From Altererythrobacter sp. (GTDB taxonomy: Bacteria; Pseudomonadota; Alphaproteobacteria; Sphingomonadales; Sphingomonadaceae), in the NCBI GenBank assembly GCA_017308255.1, contig JAFKFN010000009.1:62001-126000 (forward strand): 64,000 nucleotides of DNA. The letters run 5' to 3'. The position numbers and the translations under genes are program-made. Positions 1 through 9,774 of this stretch are shown here, piece after piece (position 1 is the first letter of the stretch; each line of letters opens with the position of its first letter). The notes below the pieces were generated by a model. It did no database searches, had not been told where the DNA came from, and saw only the letters and a list, made by a program, of their open reading frames with translations.

Positions 1-218
1 TTGCCGTGCCGGCGGAGGGCATTCGCCTTGGCGCCGCCTGCACTGCCGTGGGCTTCACTGCGTCCAACGGAGAAGCCAAGCGCAAGATCGCCGAAGGCGC
101 GGTGCGGATCGATGATGAGCCGGTGACCGATCCCACAGCGCTCATCTCCCTTGCCGCCGGGGAGGAACGCAAGCTCAGCCTGGGCCGTAAGCGCCACGCC
201 ATTCTGAGAGGGTCCTGA
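1..218 (+). CDS. tyrS: Tyrosyl-tRNA synthetase, C-terminal end (partial)
   Basis: This is the last ~70 codons of a gene that begins before the window. The visible protein is an S4-type RNA-binding domain: it reads GFTASNGEAKRKIAEGAVRI, then a basic LGRKRHAI end, as in the C-terminus of bacterial TyrS, which attaches tyrosine to tRNA-Tyr. In TyrS this domain grips the tRNA. Only the S4 part is visible, so another S4 protein cannot be fully excluded, but the terminal GRKRH segment fits TyrS best. It ends with TGA. Confidence 0.8.
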   Translation, partial: AVPAEGIRLGAACTAVGFTASNGEAKRKIAEGAVRIDDEPVTDPTALISLAAGEERKLSLGRKRHAILRGS

Positions 219-291
219 CCCCTGCCTTTACCCTTTTTCCAATAATTGCTGCCATTGAACCGCGCCTGGGTTCGCAAAAAGGAGCAAAGGG

Positions 292-645
292 ATGGCAAAC
301 GGCGCTCAACTGTCGGTAACCGACTTGCGCCGTTCGGCGCGCCATCCCGTCGATTGCCCGGTAATTGCCGAGCACCGTACCCGCGGCGATATCAAGCTGC
401 ACATCTGCAATCTGTCCGCCCATGGCTTCATGGTTGACGGCAGCCGCGAGGCGCCTCTGCCTGAACTCGCGCGCGGCGACCGCACCATCGTGCGCCTTCC
501 GGTCATCGGCCGGATCGAGGCCTATTGCATCTGGACCACGCGCGATCGCGCCGGCTTCCAGTTCGAACGGATCATCCGCGTGGACGATTTCGTGGCGATG
601 ATCGAAAAGCTACAGCCCAATCCGCGCCTGCGCCGGCGGGGATAA
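292..645 (+). CDS. PilZ domain protein
   Basis: A 117-residue, single-domain PilZ protein, a probable cytoplasmic c-di-GMP receptor. The two ligand-binding signatures are present: RRSAR at residues 13-17 and N-x-S-x-x-G (NLSAHG) at 40-45. The rest fits the PilZ beta barrel (VRLPVIGRIEAYCIW). A good ribosome-binding site (aaggag) precedes the ATG. It stands alone between tyrS and an MFS gene, so its target (motility, exopolysaccharide or adhesion) cannot be read from context. Confidence 0.85.
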   Translation: MANGAQLSVTDLRRSARHPVDCPVIAEHRTRGDIKLHICNLSAHGFMVDGSREAPLPELARGDRTIVRLPVIGRIEAYCIWTTRDRAGFQFERIIRVDDFVAMIEKLQPNPRLRRRG

Positions 646-752
646 CCGCGCCGTACAGGCCCGCGCCCTGCTGCGGCGCACTGACGGTCTGAAACGCTGC
701 CACCACGCTCAAGCCGCTTGGCACGGCCCCGCCCACCTGCCATGGCGCCCGC

Positions 753-2054
753 GTGACAGTCGCAAGCGAGCCCGATCACGAGCCATCTTCCCCGCTCCGG
801 ATAGCTGATTTTCGCGCTGTCTGGCTGTCGCGCCTGCTGGCGGTATCCGCGACCATCGCGATGGTCGTGCTGATCGGCTATCAGACCTATGACGTCGCCC
901 GTGCCGACTATGGCATGGATCGCCCCACGGCGGCGGTCATGCTGGGTCTTCTCGGCCTGGCGCAGTTCGTCCCGCTGTTCCTGCTGACGCCGGTGGCCGG
1001 CGCCGCCGCCGACCACTTCGACCGGCGGCGCGTGGTGCTTTTCGCCAATCTGATCGATTGCACGATCGCGACTCTGCTGGGGGCCCTGACGCTGATCGGG
1101 GCTTTGACCCTGCCGATCCTGTTCGCGCTCGCCGCCGCCCATGGCGCGGCGCGGGCGTTCAACGGCCCGGCCTTGAGCGCGATCGCCCCCAATGTCGTGC
1201 CGCCGCGGCTCCTGCCCAAAGCGATCGCGCTCAGTTCCATCGCCTGGCAGGTCGGCACGGTCGTCGGGCCGGCGGCGGGCGGGCTGCTGTTCGGCGCCTC
1301 GCCGCCGCTGCCCTATTTCTGCTCGGCCGCGCTGCTGCTGCTCTCGGGCCTGCTGATCTCGTCCATCCGCCCGGTGCGCCCGGTGCAGGAAGGCCCGCCG
1401 GCACACCCGATGCGGCAGATCGTCCAGGGCTTCAGCTTCGTGTGGACCCGGCGCTTCCTGCTCGGCTGCATCTCGCTCGATCTCTTCGCCGTCCTGCTCG
1501 GCAGCGCCACCGCCATGCTCCCGGTCTTTGCCCGCGATATCCTCCAGGTGGGACCGGAAGGCCTGGGGATCATGCGCGGCGCACCGGCCGCCGGCGCGGC
1601 GCTGGTCGCGCTGTGGCTCTCGTTCCGGCCGTTCGATCGCAATGTCGGGGTGAAGATGCTGTGGGCGGTGGTGGTCTTCGGCGCGGCGACATTCGCTTTC
1701 GCCCTGTCCCGCAACTTCCTGCTCTCGCTGGCCCTGCTGGCGCTGCTCGGCGCGGCCGACATGTTCTCGGTCTTCGTGCGCAGTTCGCTGATCCAGCTGA
1801 ACACGCCCGACAATATGCGGGGCCGGGTCTCCGCCATCTCCGGCGTGGCCGTATCGGCGTCGAATGAACTCGGTGAACTGCGCGCGGGGCTGTTCGCCGG
1901 GATCATGGGCGTTACCGCATCGGTTGCCATTGGCGGCATCGGTGCGATAATCATCACCGCGATCTGGGCCTGGATATTTCCTGAGCTGCGTCAAGCAAGG
2001 ACATTCGCCCCGACATTCCTCCACGAAAGCGAGCAAGAGGAGCCCGCGAAATGA
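753..2054 (+). CDS. MFS transporter (EntS-like exporter family)
   Basis: A 433-residue inner-membrane protein with about 12 hydrophobic segments. The basic loop [10 protein letters not shown] near residue 90 corresponds to MFS motif A, and the pattern matches the MFS_3/EntS branch of drug and siderophore exporters. The start is GTG; no in-frame ATG gives the complete first helix. Its last four bases overlap the ATG of cysK (ATGA), so the two genes are translationally coupled. That suggests, without proof, export of a cysteine-pathway metabolite. Confidence 0.85.
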   Translation: MTVASEPDHEPSSPLRIADFRAVWLSRLLAVSATIAMVVLIGYQTYDVARADYGMDRPTAAVMLGLLGLAQFVPLFLLTPVAGAAADHFDRRRVVLFANLIDCTIATLLGALTLIGALTLPILFALAAAHGAARAFNGPALSAIAPNVVPPRLLPKAIALSSIAWQVGTVVGPAAGGLLFGASPPLPYFCSAALLLLSGLLISSIRPVRPVQEGPPAHPMRQIVQGFSFVWTRRFLLGCISLDLFAVLLGSATAMLPVFARDILQVGPEGLGIMRGAPAAGAALVALWLSFRPFDRNVGVKMLWAVVVFGAATFAFALSRNFLLSLALLALLGAADMFSVFVRSSLIQLNTPDNMRGRVSAISGVAVSASNELGELRAGLFAGIMGVTASVAIGGIGAIIITAIWAWIFPELRQARTFAPTFLHESEQEEPAK

Positions 2055-2971
2055 AGGCCGACACCGTTCTTGCCACCATCGGCAACACGCCGCACATCCG
2101 CCTCGCCCGCGTGTTCCCCGATCACGAGGTCTGGGTGAAGAGCGAGCGCGCCAACCCTGGAGGGTCGATCAAGGACCGCATCGCGCTGGCCATGGTCGAA
2201 GATGCCGAGCGCAAGGGCCTGCTGAAGCCCGGCGGCACGATCATCGAGCCGACCAGCGGCAACACCGGCATCGGCCTGGCCATGGTCGCAGCGGTGAAGG
2301 GTTACAGCCTGATCCTGGTCATGCCCGAAACGATGTCGCTGGAACGGCGACGGCTGATGCTGGCCTATGGCGCCAGCTTCGATCTCACGCCGAAGGAAGG
2401 CGGCATGAAAGCCGCGATCGCCCGCGCCCGGGAACTGGTCGAGCAGACCGACGGCGCCTGGATGCCGCAGCAGTTCGACAATCCGGCGAACGTGGACGCC
2501 CATGCCCGCACCACGGCGCAGGAAATCCTGGCCGATTTCGCCGATGCGCCGTTCGATTACCTAATCACCGGCGTCGGCACCGGCGGCCACCTGACCGCCT
2601 GCGCCGAAGTGCTGAAGAAGCAGTGGCCCGGCCTGAAGGCCTATGCGGTGGAGCCGACGCTTTCGCCGGTGATCTCCGGCGGCCAGCCCGGCCCACATCC
2701 GATCCAGGGCATCGGCGCGGGTTTCATCCCGACCAACCTGCACACCCAGTCGATCGACGGAGCGATCACCGTGGATGCGGAGGATGCGAAGGAAATGGCC
2801 CTGCGCTGCGCGCGCGAGGAAGGCCTGCTGATCGGCATCAGTTCAGGCGCCACCCTGGCGGCCATCCGGCAGAAGCTGGCGGACGTGGAACTCGGCGCGC
2901 GCGTGCTGGGCTTCAACTACGACACCGGCGAACGCTATCTTTCGGTGCCCGAGTTCCTGCCGGCGGGATAA
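2051..2971 (+). CDS. cysK: Cysteine synthase A (O-acetylserine sulfhydrylase)
   Basis: A 306-residue fold-type II PLP enzyme that makes cysteine from O-acetylserine and sulfide. PLP forms a Schiff base with Lys41 in GGSIKDR. The substrate loop PTSGNTG is at 67-73, the phosphate-binding loop GVGTGGH near 176-182, and ISSGA near 265. Length and motif spacing match CysK. The ATG lies inside the end of the upstream MFS gene. CysK and CysM are hard to tell apart by eye; the motif set fits CysK slightly better. Confidence 0.9.
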   Translation: MKADTVLATIGNTPHIRLARVFPDHEVWVKSERANPGGSIKDRIALAMVEDAERKGLLKPGGTIIEPTSGNTGIGLAMVAAVKGYSLILVMPETMSLERRRLMLAYGASFDLTPKEGGMKAAIARARELVEQTDGAWMPQQFDNPANVDAHARTTAQEILADFADAPFDYLITGVGTGGHLTACAEVLKKQWPGLKAYAVEPTLSPVISGGQPGPHPIQGIGAGFIPTNLHTQSIDGAITVDAEDAKEMALRCAREEGLLIGISSGATLAAIRQKLADVELGARVLGFNYDTGERYLSVPEFLPAG

Positions 2972-2994
2972 GCTCTCTCCCGCCCGGCGGGCCC

Positions 2995-3885
2995 TTATTC
3001 CCCCACCACGTTCCCGGCAGTGGCCTCGATCGCGATCGGCCCGATCAGCGAGGATACGATCGGCGCCCCGCCGGGCACGTCCCCCCGCCGCGCGTCGATG
3101 CGCATCTCGTTCATGGCGATATGCGCGGTGACGTGGCGGGTGAACGGCAGAACCGTCCCCTCGCCCCAATCCTGGTGGACGATGTCGAATTCCAGCGTAT
3201 CGCCGTCGATGCGGAAGTTCTCCAGCGCGCCGAAGGTATAGGGATTGTCGCATCGCCCGCAGGCCATCCCGAACAAGGCGCCCTCCGCCTTGCGGATGAC
3301 GAAAAACTGCTTGTTCATGCCCACGCCGAAACCGATCCACACGCCTGCCACGTCGTCGGCGCTCAAGGGCCGCCAGGGCGCGGGCTGGACATAAGGCGCC
3401 GGCGGCCCGCCGCCTCCGCCCCCGCCGGCAGGCCTGACGATCGGCACGGGTGGAGCGCCCGGCGGAAGAATCGCCACCGGATAAGGCGCCGGATCGGGCC
3501 CGCGCGGGTCCTTGATCAGCACCTGCTCCACAGGCTTGCCGTCGAACGAGCCGGTAAGCATGAGCTTGCCGCCGGCCAACCGCCCTTCCGCCTTGTCGAT
3601 CCGCGCAAGCGAACCGTCAGGGCGATAATGCCGGATCGAGAAGCTGAGCCCCGTGTCCTCGGCAAAACGGCCTTCGATCAGCGCCAGGGTCGTCCCGTCC
3701 GCGCAGTGCGTGCAATAGACCCCCCTCACCCGATCGCCGCGTATCACGAATTGATAGACGTGCGGATCGCCCGCGTCGGTCCGCCATCCGCCGCGATAGT
3801 GATCGGCATCCTCGGCCGAGGCGGGACAGGCCAGCAGAACGGCGCCTGCCGCCAAGGCGAATACTGCGGGCGTTCGAATGGTCAT
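2995..3885 (-). CDS. Secreted protein with two CxxC repeat modules, unknown function
   Basis: A 296-residue protein with a clear Sec signal peptide (cleavage after CPASA, about residue 24), so it is probably periplasmic. The mature part has two similar modules: one around GVYCTHCAD (residues ~55-85) and one around GMACGRCDN (~205-235). Each has CxxC followed by a beta-rich stretch. They are joined by a Pro/Gly-rich linker (PAGGGGGGGPP). No family is recognised. It lies 33 bp after the PQQ dehydrogenase on the same strand, with an ATG preceded by gagagaaggg, so it is probably co-transcribed. Confidence 0.7.
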   Translation of the reverse strand: MTIRTPAVFALAAGAVLLACPASAEDADHYRGGWRTDAGDPHVYQFVIRGDRVRGVYCTHCADGTTLALIEGRFAEDTGLSFSIRHYRPDGSLARIDKAEGRLAGGKLMLTGSFDGKPVEQVLIKDPRGPDPAPYPVAILPPGAPPVPIVRPAGGGGGGGPPAPYVQPAPWRPLSADDVAGVWIGFGVGMNKQFFVIRKAEGALFGMACGRCDNPYTFGALENFRIDGDTLEFDIVHQDWGEGTVLPFTRHVTAHIAMNEMRIDARRGDVPGGAPIVSSLIGPIAIEATAGNVVGE

Positions 3886-3918
3886 CCCTTCTCTCCCGCG
3901 ATCCCTTGGTGAAGCGGC

Positions 3919-5859
3919 TCAGCGCGCCGGCAGGGCGAACGTGACATAGCGGTTCGGCCCCGGCTTGGGCGCCCCGGCCTGCGGGTGCAGTCCCTCGCCA
4001 CCGACCGGGATGGTGACGAACTGGCGCCCGTTCACCTGATAGACCGCCGGCACGCCTTCGGTCGCCGCGTCGAGCTGGTGTTCCCACAGGACCTTGCCCG
4101 TATCGGCATCGCGGGCACGGAACATCCGGTCACCCGCGGTGCCGATGAACAGCAGGCCCGTTCGGGTCGCCACCGGGCCGCCGCGCGGCGCCTGGCTGCC
4201 CACGTCGCCCACGCCTTGCTCCCTCAGTCCCCAGCTCGTGCCGTCGGGTATCCGCCACAGGATATTGCCGGTGTTCATGTCATAGGCGGTGAGGAACGAG
4301 AACGGCGGCTTGATCGCCACCATGCCGTTGGACTGGCGCAGGAAATCGTATGGCGCGCCATAGGCGAGATCCTGCGGCCCCCGGTTGGGGATCACTGTCT
4401 TGTCATCCGCCTTGGGCGGGACGAGCTTGATCAGCACCGGCGTTTCGCGGCTGACCACGAAGAAGCGCTGCCGCGCCGGATCGACTGCGGTGTTGCCCCA
4501 GCTTGTGCCGCCGTTATGCCCGGGAATGGAAATCGAACCGCGCAGGCTCGGCGGGGTGAACAGCCCTTCGTTACGGCTTTCGCGCAGGATCTGGCGGACC
4601 TTCTCGTGATCTTCCGGCGTGAGGTACGGATTGATGTCCGCCTCGCTGATGCTCATCCGCGAGAAGGGTTCCGGCCAAGTGGGGAACGGCTGCGTGGGCG
4701 AGGTATGCTCTCCCGGCACGTCGCTCTGCGGCACCGGCCGTTCCTCGATCGGCCACACCGGCTCACCCGTGCGGCGATCAAAGACGAACACGAAGCCATG
4801 CTTGGCGGCCACGATCACCACCGGGATCTTTTTGCCGTCCCTGGTGATCGTCATCAGCTTGGGAGCGTTGGGCAGATCGAAATCCCACAAGTCGTGGTGC
4901 ACCAGCTGGAAGTGCCACAACCGCTTGCCGGTGTGCGCGTCGAGCGCCAGGATCGAGTTGGCGAACAGGTTGTCGCCCGGCCGGTTGCCGCCATAGAAAT
5001 CCCCTCGCGCGGTGCCGGTGGGGACGAAGACGATGCCCAGTTCCGGATCGACGGTGAATTCGGACCAGTTGTGAACGCCGCCGAACAGCTCGCGATCTTT
5101 TTCCGGCCAGGTTTCCGAACCGAATTCGCCGACTCGCGGCACGACGTTGAAAGTCCATTTCAACGCGCCGGTGCGGATATCGTAAGCCTGGATATCGGCC
5201 GGATGGGACGCATAGCCACTGCCTGCCGGCAGCGCGACGATGAAAGTATCCTGATAGATGCGCCCCGGATTGCTGGTCATCAGCGGGCGCGGCGTGGGCG
5301 CGTGGCCTTCGGGCAGCGCATCGCGCAGGTCCACGCTGAAACCGGGGATGTACTTGCCGGTGCGCGCATCGATCGCGCGCAGCAGGCCATCGTTGAGGAA
5401 CACCAGGCGGCGATCGCTGCCATCGGCGCTCTGCCAATAGTTGATCCCCCGGGTGCTGATGCGGCCCTTGGCCTCGCTCTTCCATATCTCGCGCCCGGTG
5501 GCGGGATCGAGCGCAGCGATGCCGGCGTCGCCGCGCTGCACGTACATCATGCCGTTGACGACGATCGGGTTGAACTGCGGCGCCGCGCCATTGCCGGCGT
5601 CATATTCCCACGCCACCTGAAGCTGGCCGACATTGCCTTTGTCGATCTGATCGAGGGCGGAATACTGCGCGCTTTCCGGCCCGCCGAGATACTGGCCCCA
5701 CCCCGCGTAATCGAACGCTTCGCGCGGCAGGGCCGATGCGCTTTGCGGCGATCCGACTTGCGCGCAGGCCACCGCGAGCACCGCCAGTGCGCAAGCGGCG
5801 CCTGCCCGCATCATCCAGCGCGCACGCCCCTGCCGCCGATCGCTCGCCGCAACCCTCAT
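3919..5859 (-). CDS. PQQ-dependent dehydrogenase (quinoprotein, 8-bladed propeller)
   Basis: A 646-residue quinoprotein dehydrogenase of the membrane glucose dehydrogenase-like family. It has repeated W-motif blades (for example ALDPATGREIWKSE and AYDMNTGNILWRIPDG) and the conserved HHDLWDFDLPNAP segment. The ATG at 5859 was chosen because it follows ggagaga and gives a signal sequence ending AVLAVAC, a possible lipobox, so the protein is probably a periplasmic lipoprotein. The five-helix anchor of classical Gcd is absent. The substrate (sugar or alcohol) is not determinable. It is upstream of the CxxC-repeat gene. Confidence 0.85.
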   Translation of the reverse strand: MRVAASDRRQGRARWMMRAGAACALAVLAVACAQVGSPQSASALPREAFDYAGWGQYLGGPESAQYSALDQIDKGNVGQLQVAWEYDAGNGAAPQFNPIVVNGMMYVQRGDAGIAALDPATGREIWKSEAKGRISTRGINYWQSADGSDRRLVFLNDGLLRAIDARTGKYIPGFSVDLRDALPEGHAPTPRPLMTSNPGRIYQDTFIVALPAGSGYASHPADIQAYDIRTGALKWTFNVVPRVGEFGSETWPEKDRELFGGVHNWSEFTVDPELGIVFVPTGTARGDFYGGNRPGDNLFANSILALDAHTGKRLWHFQLVHHDLWDFDLPNAPKLMTITRDGKKIPVVIVAAKHGFVFVFDRRTGEPVWPIEERPVPQSDVPGEHTSPTQPFPTWPEPFSRMSISEADINPYLTPEDHEKVRQILRESRNEGLFTPPSLRGSISIPGHNGGTSWGNTAVDPARQRFFVVSRETPVLIKLVPPKADDKTVIPNRGPQDLAYGAPYDFLRQSNGMVAIKPPFSFLTAYDMNTGNILWRIPDGTSWGLREQGVGDVGSQAPRGGPVATRTGLLFIGTAGDRMFRARDADTGKVLWEHQLDAATEGVPAVYQVNGRQFVTIPVGGEGLHPQAGAPKPGPNRYVTFALPAR

Positions 5860-6001
5860 CGCTCTCTCCCTGATATTCACCGTCTTGTTCCACGTTGATA
5901 GCGCGCGGCAGAAGGGAGACAAGGCGTCATGGCATGTCCCTTGCGGTCGGGCGGCGGGCGCGCCAAGCACGGCCGGACAGTCCCCAGCCACCGAGGCCCC
6001 C

Positions 6002-6700
6002 ATGCAGCTTGAACCGCTTCCCTATGCCGATGGCGACACAGCCCTCACCGGCCTTCTTGCGCGGCCTTCCGGCCCGGCGCGCGCCGCCGTCCTCGTCATG
6101 CCGACGATCATGAACGCGACCGCGTCGGTCGAAGCCAAGGCCCGCTCCCTGGCGGAGCATGGCTATCTGGCGCTGATCGCGGATTTCTATGGCCGGCAAC
6201 CGGCGAATTTCGACGAGGCCCGCACGCTCGCCGCCGCGATCCGGCCCGATCCGCTGGTCTATCGCCGCCGCCTGCGCGCCGGGCTGAAGGCGTTGGCCTC
6301 ATTGCCCGAGGCGGAAGACCTTTCATTCGGCGCGATCGGTTTCTGCATGGGCGGGCAGGCTGCGCTCGAACTCGCGCGTGACGGTGCGCCGCTGTTCGCC
6401 GTGGCCAGCTTCCACGGCTTGCTCGACACCGGCCTTCCCGCCGAGCCCGGTGGAATCCGCGCCCGCATCCTCGTCTGCCACGGGGATGCCGATCCGATAG
6501 TCCCGCGCAGTCAGGTGCTGGCCTTCTGGGAGGAGATGGATGCGGCCGGGGCCAACTGGCATTTCCATTCCTATAGCGGCGTGAAGCACGGCTTCACCAA
6601 CCCCGCTCCCACGGAAAATCCTGCCACGGCCTATGACGCCAGCGCCGACCGCCAGAGCTGGGCGGCGATGCTGGAACTGTTCGACGAGGTGCTGGGTTAG
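6002..6700 (+). CDS. Dienelactone hydrolase family protein
   Basis: A 232-residue alpha/beta hydrolase. The DLH-type triad is visible: nucleophile Cys115 in GFCMGG, Asp in HGDADPIVP (~160) and His in GVKHGFTNP (~195). Family members hydrolyse cyclic lactones in chlorocatechol degradation, or other esters. No catechol genes are nearby, so the substrate is unknown. An upstream in-frame extension to 5885 exists, but homology to the family starts at MQLEPLPYADGD, so the ATG at 6002 is used. The gene is divergent from the PQQ dehydrogenase and followed after 8 bp by an FAD oxidase. Confidence 0.85.
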   Translation: MQLEPLPYADGDTALTGLLARPSGPARAAVLVMPTIMNATASVEAKARSLAEHGYLALIADFYGRQPANFDEARTLAAAIRPDPLVYRRRLRAGLKALASLPEAEDLSFGAIGFCMGGQAALELARDGAPLFAVASFHGLLDTGLPAEPGGIRARILVCHGDADPIVPRSQVLAFWEEMDAAGANWHFHSYSGVKHGFTNPAPTENPATAYDASADRQSWAAMLELFDEVLG

Positions 6701-6708
6701 GCTGGGGT

Positions 6709-8061
6709 ATGCCCGCCCCGCCCCTTGCCGATCTCGCACGCCATGTCTCCGCCCTCCACGCCCACGCGGCCGCCGGTTATGACAGGGCGCGCGAGCGGGT
6801 TATCTGGAACAAGCGGCTCGACAAGGCGCGGGCTCCCGATGCCGTGGTGGAGTGCCGGTCGGCGGAGGAAGTGGCGGCCGTCGTGCGCTTTGCCGCCGCT
6901 AACGGCCTGAAGGTTTCGCCGCGCGGCACCGGCCATCATTACGAGGCAGCGGCGCTGCGCGAGGGCGGCCTGCTGCTCGATCTGGGCGGGATCGACTTCA
7001 TCGAAATCGACGAGGCGGCCGGTACGGCGCGCGTGGGCGCGGCTGTGATCGGCGGCCCCCTGAGCGAGCGTCTCGCGCGGCAAGGCTTGGCGTTTCCGGT
7101 CGGCCATTGCGTGGATGTCGGGCTGAGCGGCTATGTCCTCGCCGGCGGCTTTGGTTGGAATGCCGGGGAATGGGGTGCAGCCTGCACCAATGTCACGGCG
7201 GTGGAAATGGTCACGGCCGCGGGCGAGATCGTCGTGGCGAGCGAGAGCGATCGTCCCGATCTTTTCTGGGCTGCCCGGGGCGCCGGGCCCGGCTTCTTCG
7301 CGGCGATCACGGCTTATCACCTGCGGCTGCATCCGCTTCCACCCGCGACGTTCGCCTGGCGCGCCTCCTTCGCGGTCAAGGACGTGCCGGCGATCGCCGA
7401 CTGGCTTTCCACCGCCACCGAGGCCACGCATCCGACAGCGGAAGTGGGGTGCTTCCTGCTCAATCATTGGGACACGCACGAGCCGGCGGCCGTCATCCGC
7501 GTATCCTGCTGCGCGGAGAGTGAAGAGGAGGCGCGCGAGCGGATATCGCCGTTTTTCGCTCTGCCCACCACGGCCCTGTCTCTCGACGAGGCGAAAAGCG
7601 AACCCGTCGCTTTCACCGAGCTGTTCAAGATGTCCCCCATGCCAAGCGGCGAGCGCGTCGCCGCCGATCACGCGTGGAGCGATGCGACGCTGGGCGAACT
7701 GCTGCTGGCGATCCACGACCTGCCATCGCCGAGTACCCATTCCACGGTCGACCTTGTCGGCTTCGGCGGGCACTCGCGCGTGGCCCTGCCCGCCGATGCG
7801 GCGCTGTCGCTGGGCGGCGGCACGGGTGCAGGGATCTATGCGCTGTGGGACGATCCGGCGGACGACGAAGCCAACCGCGCCTGGGTGCGCCGCATGGACG
7901 AGGCGCTCGCCCCGCTTCGCAGCGGCCGCTATGTCGGCGAGGCGGATCTGACGGCCGGGCCCGATCGGCTTGCCGAATGCTTTACGCCGCAAGCGCTGGA
8001 GCGCCTGCGCAAGCTGCGGGCCCGCCACGATCCCAACGGCCTGTTCTTCGCCTGGCCGTGA
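6709..8061 (+). CDS. FAD-linked oxidase, berberine-bridge type, probably bicovalent flavin
   Basis: A 450-residue PCMH/VAO-type flavoprotein with a C-terminal BBE motif (HDPNGLFFAWP). The FAD domain has PRGTGHHYEA near residue 66, which supplies the histidine for 8-alpha attachment, and GHCVDVGLSGYVLAGGFGW near 129, where the Cys is placed for 6-S-cysteinyl attachment. Bicovalent FAD is typical of oxidases acting on sugars or bulky alcohols. There is no signal peptide, so it is probably cytoplasmic. It follows the dienelactone hydrolase by 8 bp and is likely in the same transcript; the substrate is unknown. Confidence 0.85.
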   Translation: MPAPPLADLARHVSALHAHAAAGYDRARERVIWNKRLDKARAPDAVVECRSAEEVAAVVRFAAANGLKVSPRGTGHHYEAAALREGGLLLDLGGIDFIEIDEAAGTARVGAAVIGGPLSERLARQGLAFPVGHCVDVGLSGYVLAGGFGWNAGEWGAACTNVTAVEMVTAAGEIVVASESDRPDLFWAARGAGPGFFAAITAYHLRLHPLPPATFAWRASFAVKDVPAIADWLSTATEATHPTAEVGCFLLNHWDTHEPAAVIRVSCCAESEEEARERISPFFALPTTALSLDEAKSEPVAFTELFKMSPMPSGERVAADHAWSDATLGELLLAIHDLPSPSTHSTVDLVGFGGHSRVALPADAALSLGGGTGAGIYALWDDPADDEANRAWVRRMDEALAPLRSGRYVGEADLTAGPDRLAECFTPQALERLRKLRARHDPNGLFFAWP

Positions 8062-8068
8062 GCCCGGC

Positions 8069-9766
8069 CTAATCGCGCAGAAACGCCTCCGGCGGCAAGG
8101 CCATCAAGGCTTCCGCCCCCGCTTCCACCTTGCGACGCAAGGCGGAAACCTGCGGCAGGGCATGAAGCGCATAATGCCGCGCGGTCGCCAGCTTCGCGGT
8201 GCAGAACGGATCGCTCCCGGCATCCGGCAAGGCGGCCTTCGCGAGGTTCAGCCACATCCACCCGGTGGTGAGGACGCCGATGAGCTGGAGGAAGGCATAG
8301 GACCCTGCGCCAAGCGCGTCAGGATCGGCCTTCCCCTGGGAGAGCAGCCACAGGGCCGCCTCGCGCGCTTCGTGGGCCGCTTCGAGCAGCGGCGTGGCGA
8401 GGAAGCCGAGCGTTTCGTCCGCGTCTTCGCATTGGCCTTCGACCAGGGCGATGAAACGCTCGACCGTCTGCCCGCCGTCGCGCAGCAGCTTGCGGCCGAC
8501 CAGATCGAGCGCCTGCACGCCGTTCGCGCCTTCATACAGCATGGGCGCGCGCGCATCGCGGACGATCTGTTCCACGCCGGTTTCGGTAATGTAACCGTGG
8601 CCGCCGAAAATCTGCTGCATCGCCACCGCAGTCTCGAACCCGCGATCGGTGCCGTAAGCCTTGATCACGGGGGTGAGCAGGGCAACCAGGTCGTCGTTCC
8701 CCTGGTCGATCTGCCATGCGGTCCACAGCACCAGCGCGCGGAAGCCTTCGGTGAAGGCGCGCGCATCCATCAGCAGGCGCCGCACGTCGGGATGGACGAT
8801 CAGGGGGTCCGCCTCTTCAGCGCTGCCGGCGGCCCTGCCCTGCCGGCGCTCCAGCGCATAGGCAGCCGCCTTCTGGTAAGCGAGTTCGGCCTGGGCCACG
8901 CCCTGCACGCCGCACGAGAGCCGGGCGGCGTTCATCATGATGAACATGGCCGCCAGCCCCGCATTGAGCTCTCCCACCAGCCATCCGGTGGCGCCTTCGA
9001 AATGCATCGCGCACGTGGCGCTGCCGCTGAGCCCCATCTTATGTTCGATCGCACCGCAGGAAACGGCGTTGCGGGTGCCGTCCGGCAGGATCTTGGGCAC
9101 CAGAAACAGCGAGATGCCGCGCGAACCTGCCGGCGCATCGGGCAAGCGGGCAAGCGCCAGATGGACGATATTGTCGGTGAGATCGTGTTCTCCGCCGGAG
9201 CAGAAGATCTTCTCTCCCGTCACCGCGAAGCTGCCGTCGGCGTTCGGCGCGGCCCGGGTGCGGACAAGCCCGAGGTCGGTCCCCGCCTGCGGCTCCGTCA
9301 GCGCCATGGTGCCGAGCCATTCGCCCGACACAAGCCGAGGCAGGTATGCCGCCTTCAGCTCCTCGCTGCCTCTCGCCTCCAGCACGGCCACCGCGCCATG
9401 AGTGAGGCCCGGATACATGTTGAAGGCATGGCAGGCGGAGTTGAGAAATTCCTCCACCGCTGTCGCCATGACATGCGGCAGGCCCTGGCCGCCGTATTCC
9501 TCAGGCAGCGCCAGCGTGCCCCAACCGGCTTCGCGATACTGGCGGTAAGCCTCCTGGAAGCCCGGCGGCGTGGTGACCGAACCGTCCTGATGGCGCGTGC
9601 AGCCGGCCTTGTTGGCCGCAGCGTTGAGCGGCGCGATCGCCTCGGCCGCGAACCGGCCGGCTTCGCCCAGCACGGCATCGAGCAGATCGTCGTCCACCCC
9701 GGCCCCATCGAGCAGCCGGGAGAACACGAAGCGCATGTCGCGCAGCGGAGGGACATAATCGGCCAT
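8069..9766 (-). CDS. Acyl-CoA dehydrogenase (long, C-terminally extended type)
   Basis: A 565-residue acyl-CoA dehydrogenase for the first oxidation of fatty-acid beta-oxidation. It has the N-terminal helical domain, the beta-domain signature MALTEPQAGTDLG, the QIFGGHGYITE motif and the catalytic Glu in MLYEGANGVQALDL. The extra ~120 C-terminal residues match the extended ACAD subfamily. The ATG at 9766 (MADYVPPLRD) was chosen; longer in-frame sequence runs through hisI. It starts 8 bp after the hisI stop, so the two are probably co-transcribed. Confidence 0.9.
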   Translation of the reverse strand: MADYVPPLRDMRFVFSRLLDGAGVDDDLLDAVLGEAGRFAAEAIAPLNAAANKAGCTRHQDGSVTTPPGFQEAYRQYREAGWGTLALPEEYGGQGLPHVMATAVEEFLNSACHAFNMYPGLTHGAVAVLEARGSEELKAAYLPRLVSGEWLGTMALTEPQAGTDLGLVRTRAAPNADGSFAVTGEKIFCSGGEHDLTDNIVHLALARLPDAPAGSRGISLFLVPKILPDGTRNAVSCGAIEHKMGLSGSATCAMHFEGATGWLVGELNAGLAAMFIMMNAARLSCGVQGVAQAELAYQKAAAYALERRQGRAAGSAEEADPLIVHPDVRRLLMDARAFTEGFRALVLWTAWQIDQGNDDLVALLTPVIKAYGTDRGFETAVAMQQIFGGHGYITETGVEQIVRDARAPMLYEGANGVQALDLVGRKLLRDGGQTVERFIALVEGQCEDADETLGFLATPLLEAAHEAREAALWLLSQGKADPDALGAGSYAFLQLIGVLTTGWMWLNLAKAALPDAGSDPFCTAKLATARHYALHALPQVSALRRKVEAGAEALMALPPEAFLRD

Positions 9767-9774
9767 GGTGTCGG

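Noticed and set aside
522-2036. A 504-codon minus-strand frame opposite the MFS gene
   Set aside because: Its translation is Arg/Gln/Asp-rich with no fold or motif, while the plus strand encodes a clear 12-helix transporter. It is an antisense frame caused by high GC.
3985-5898. A 637-codon plus-strand frame opposite the PQQ dehydrogenase
   Set aside because: No recognisable domain; the minus strand gives complete PQQ propeller motifs.
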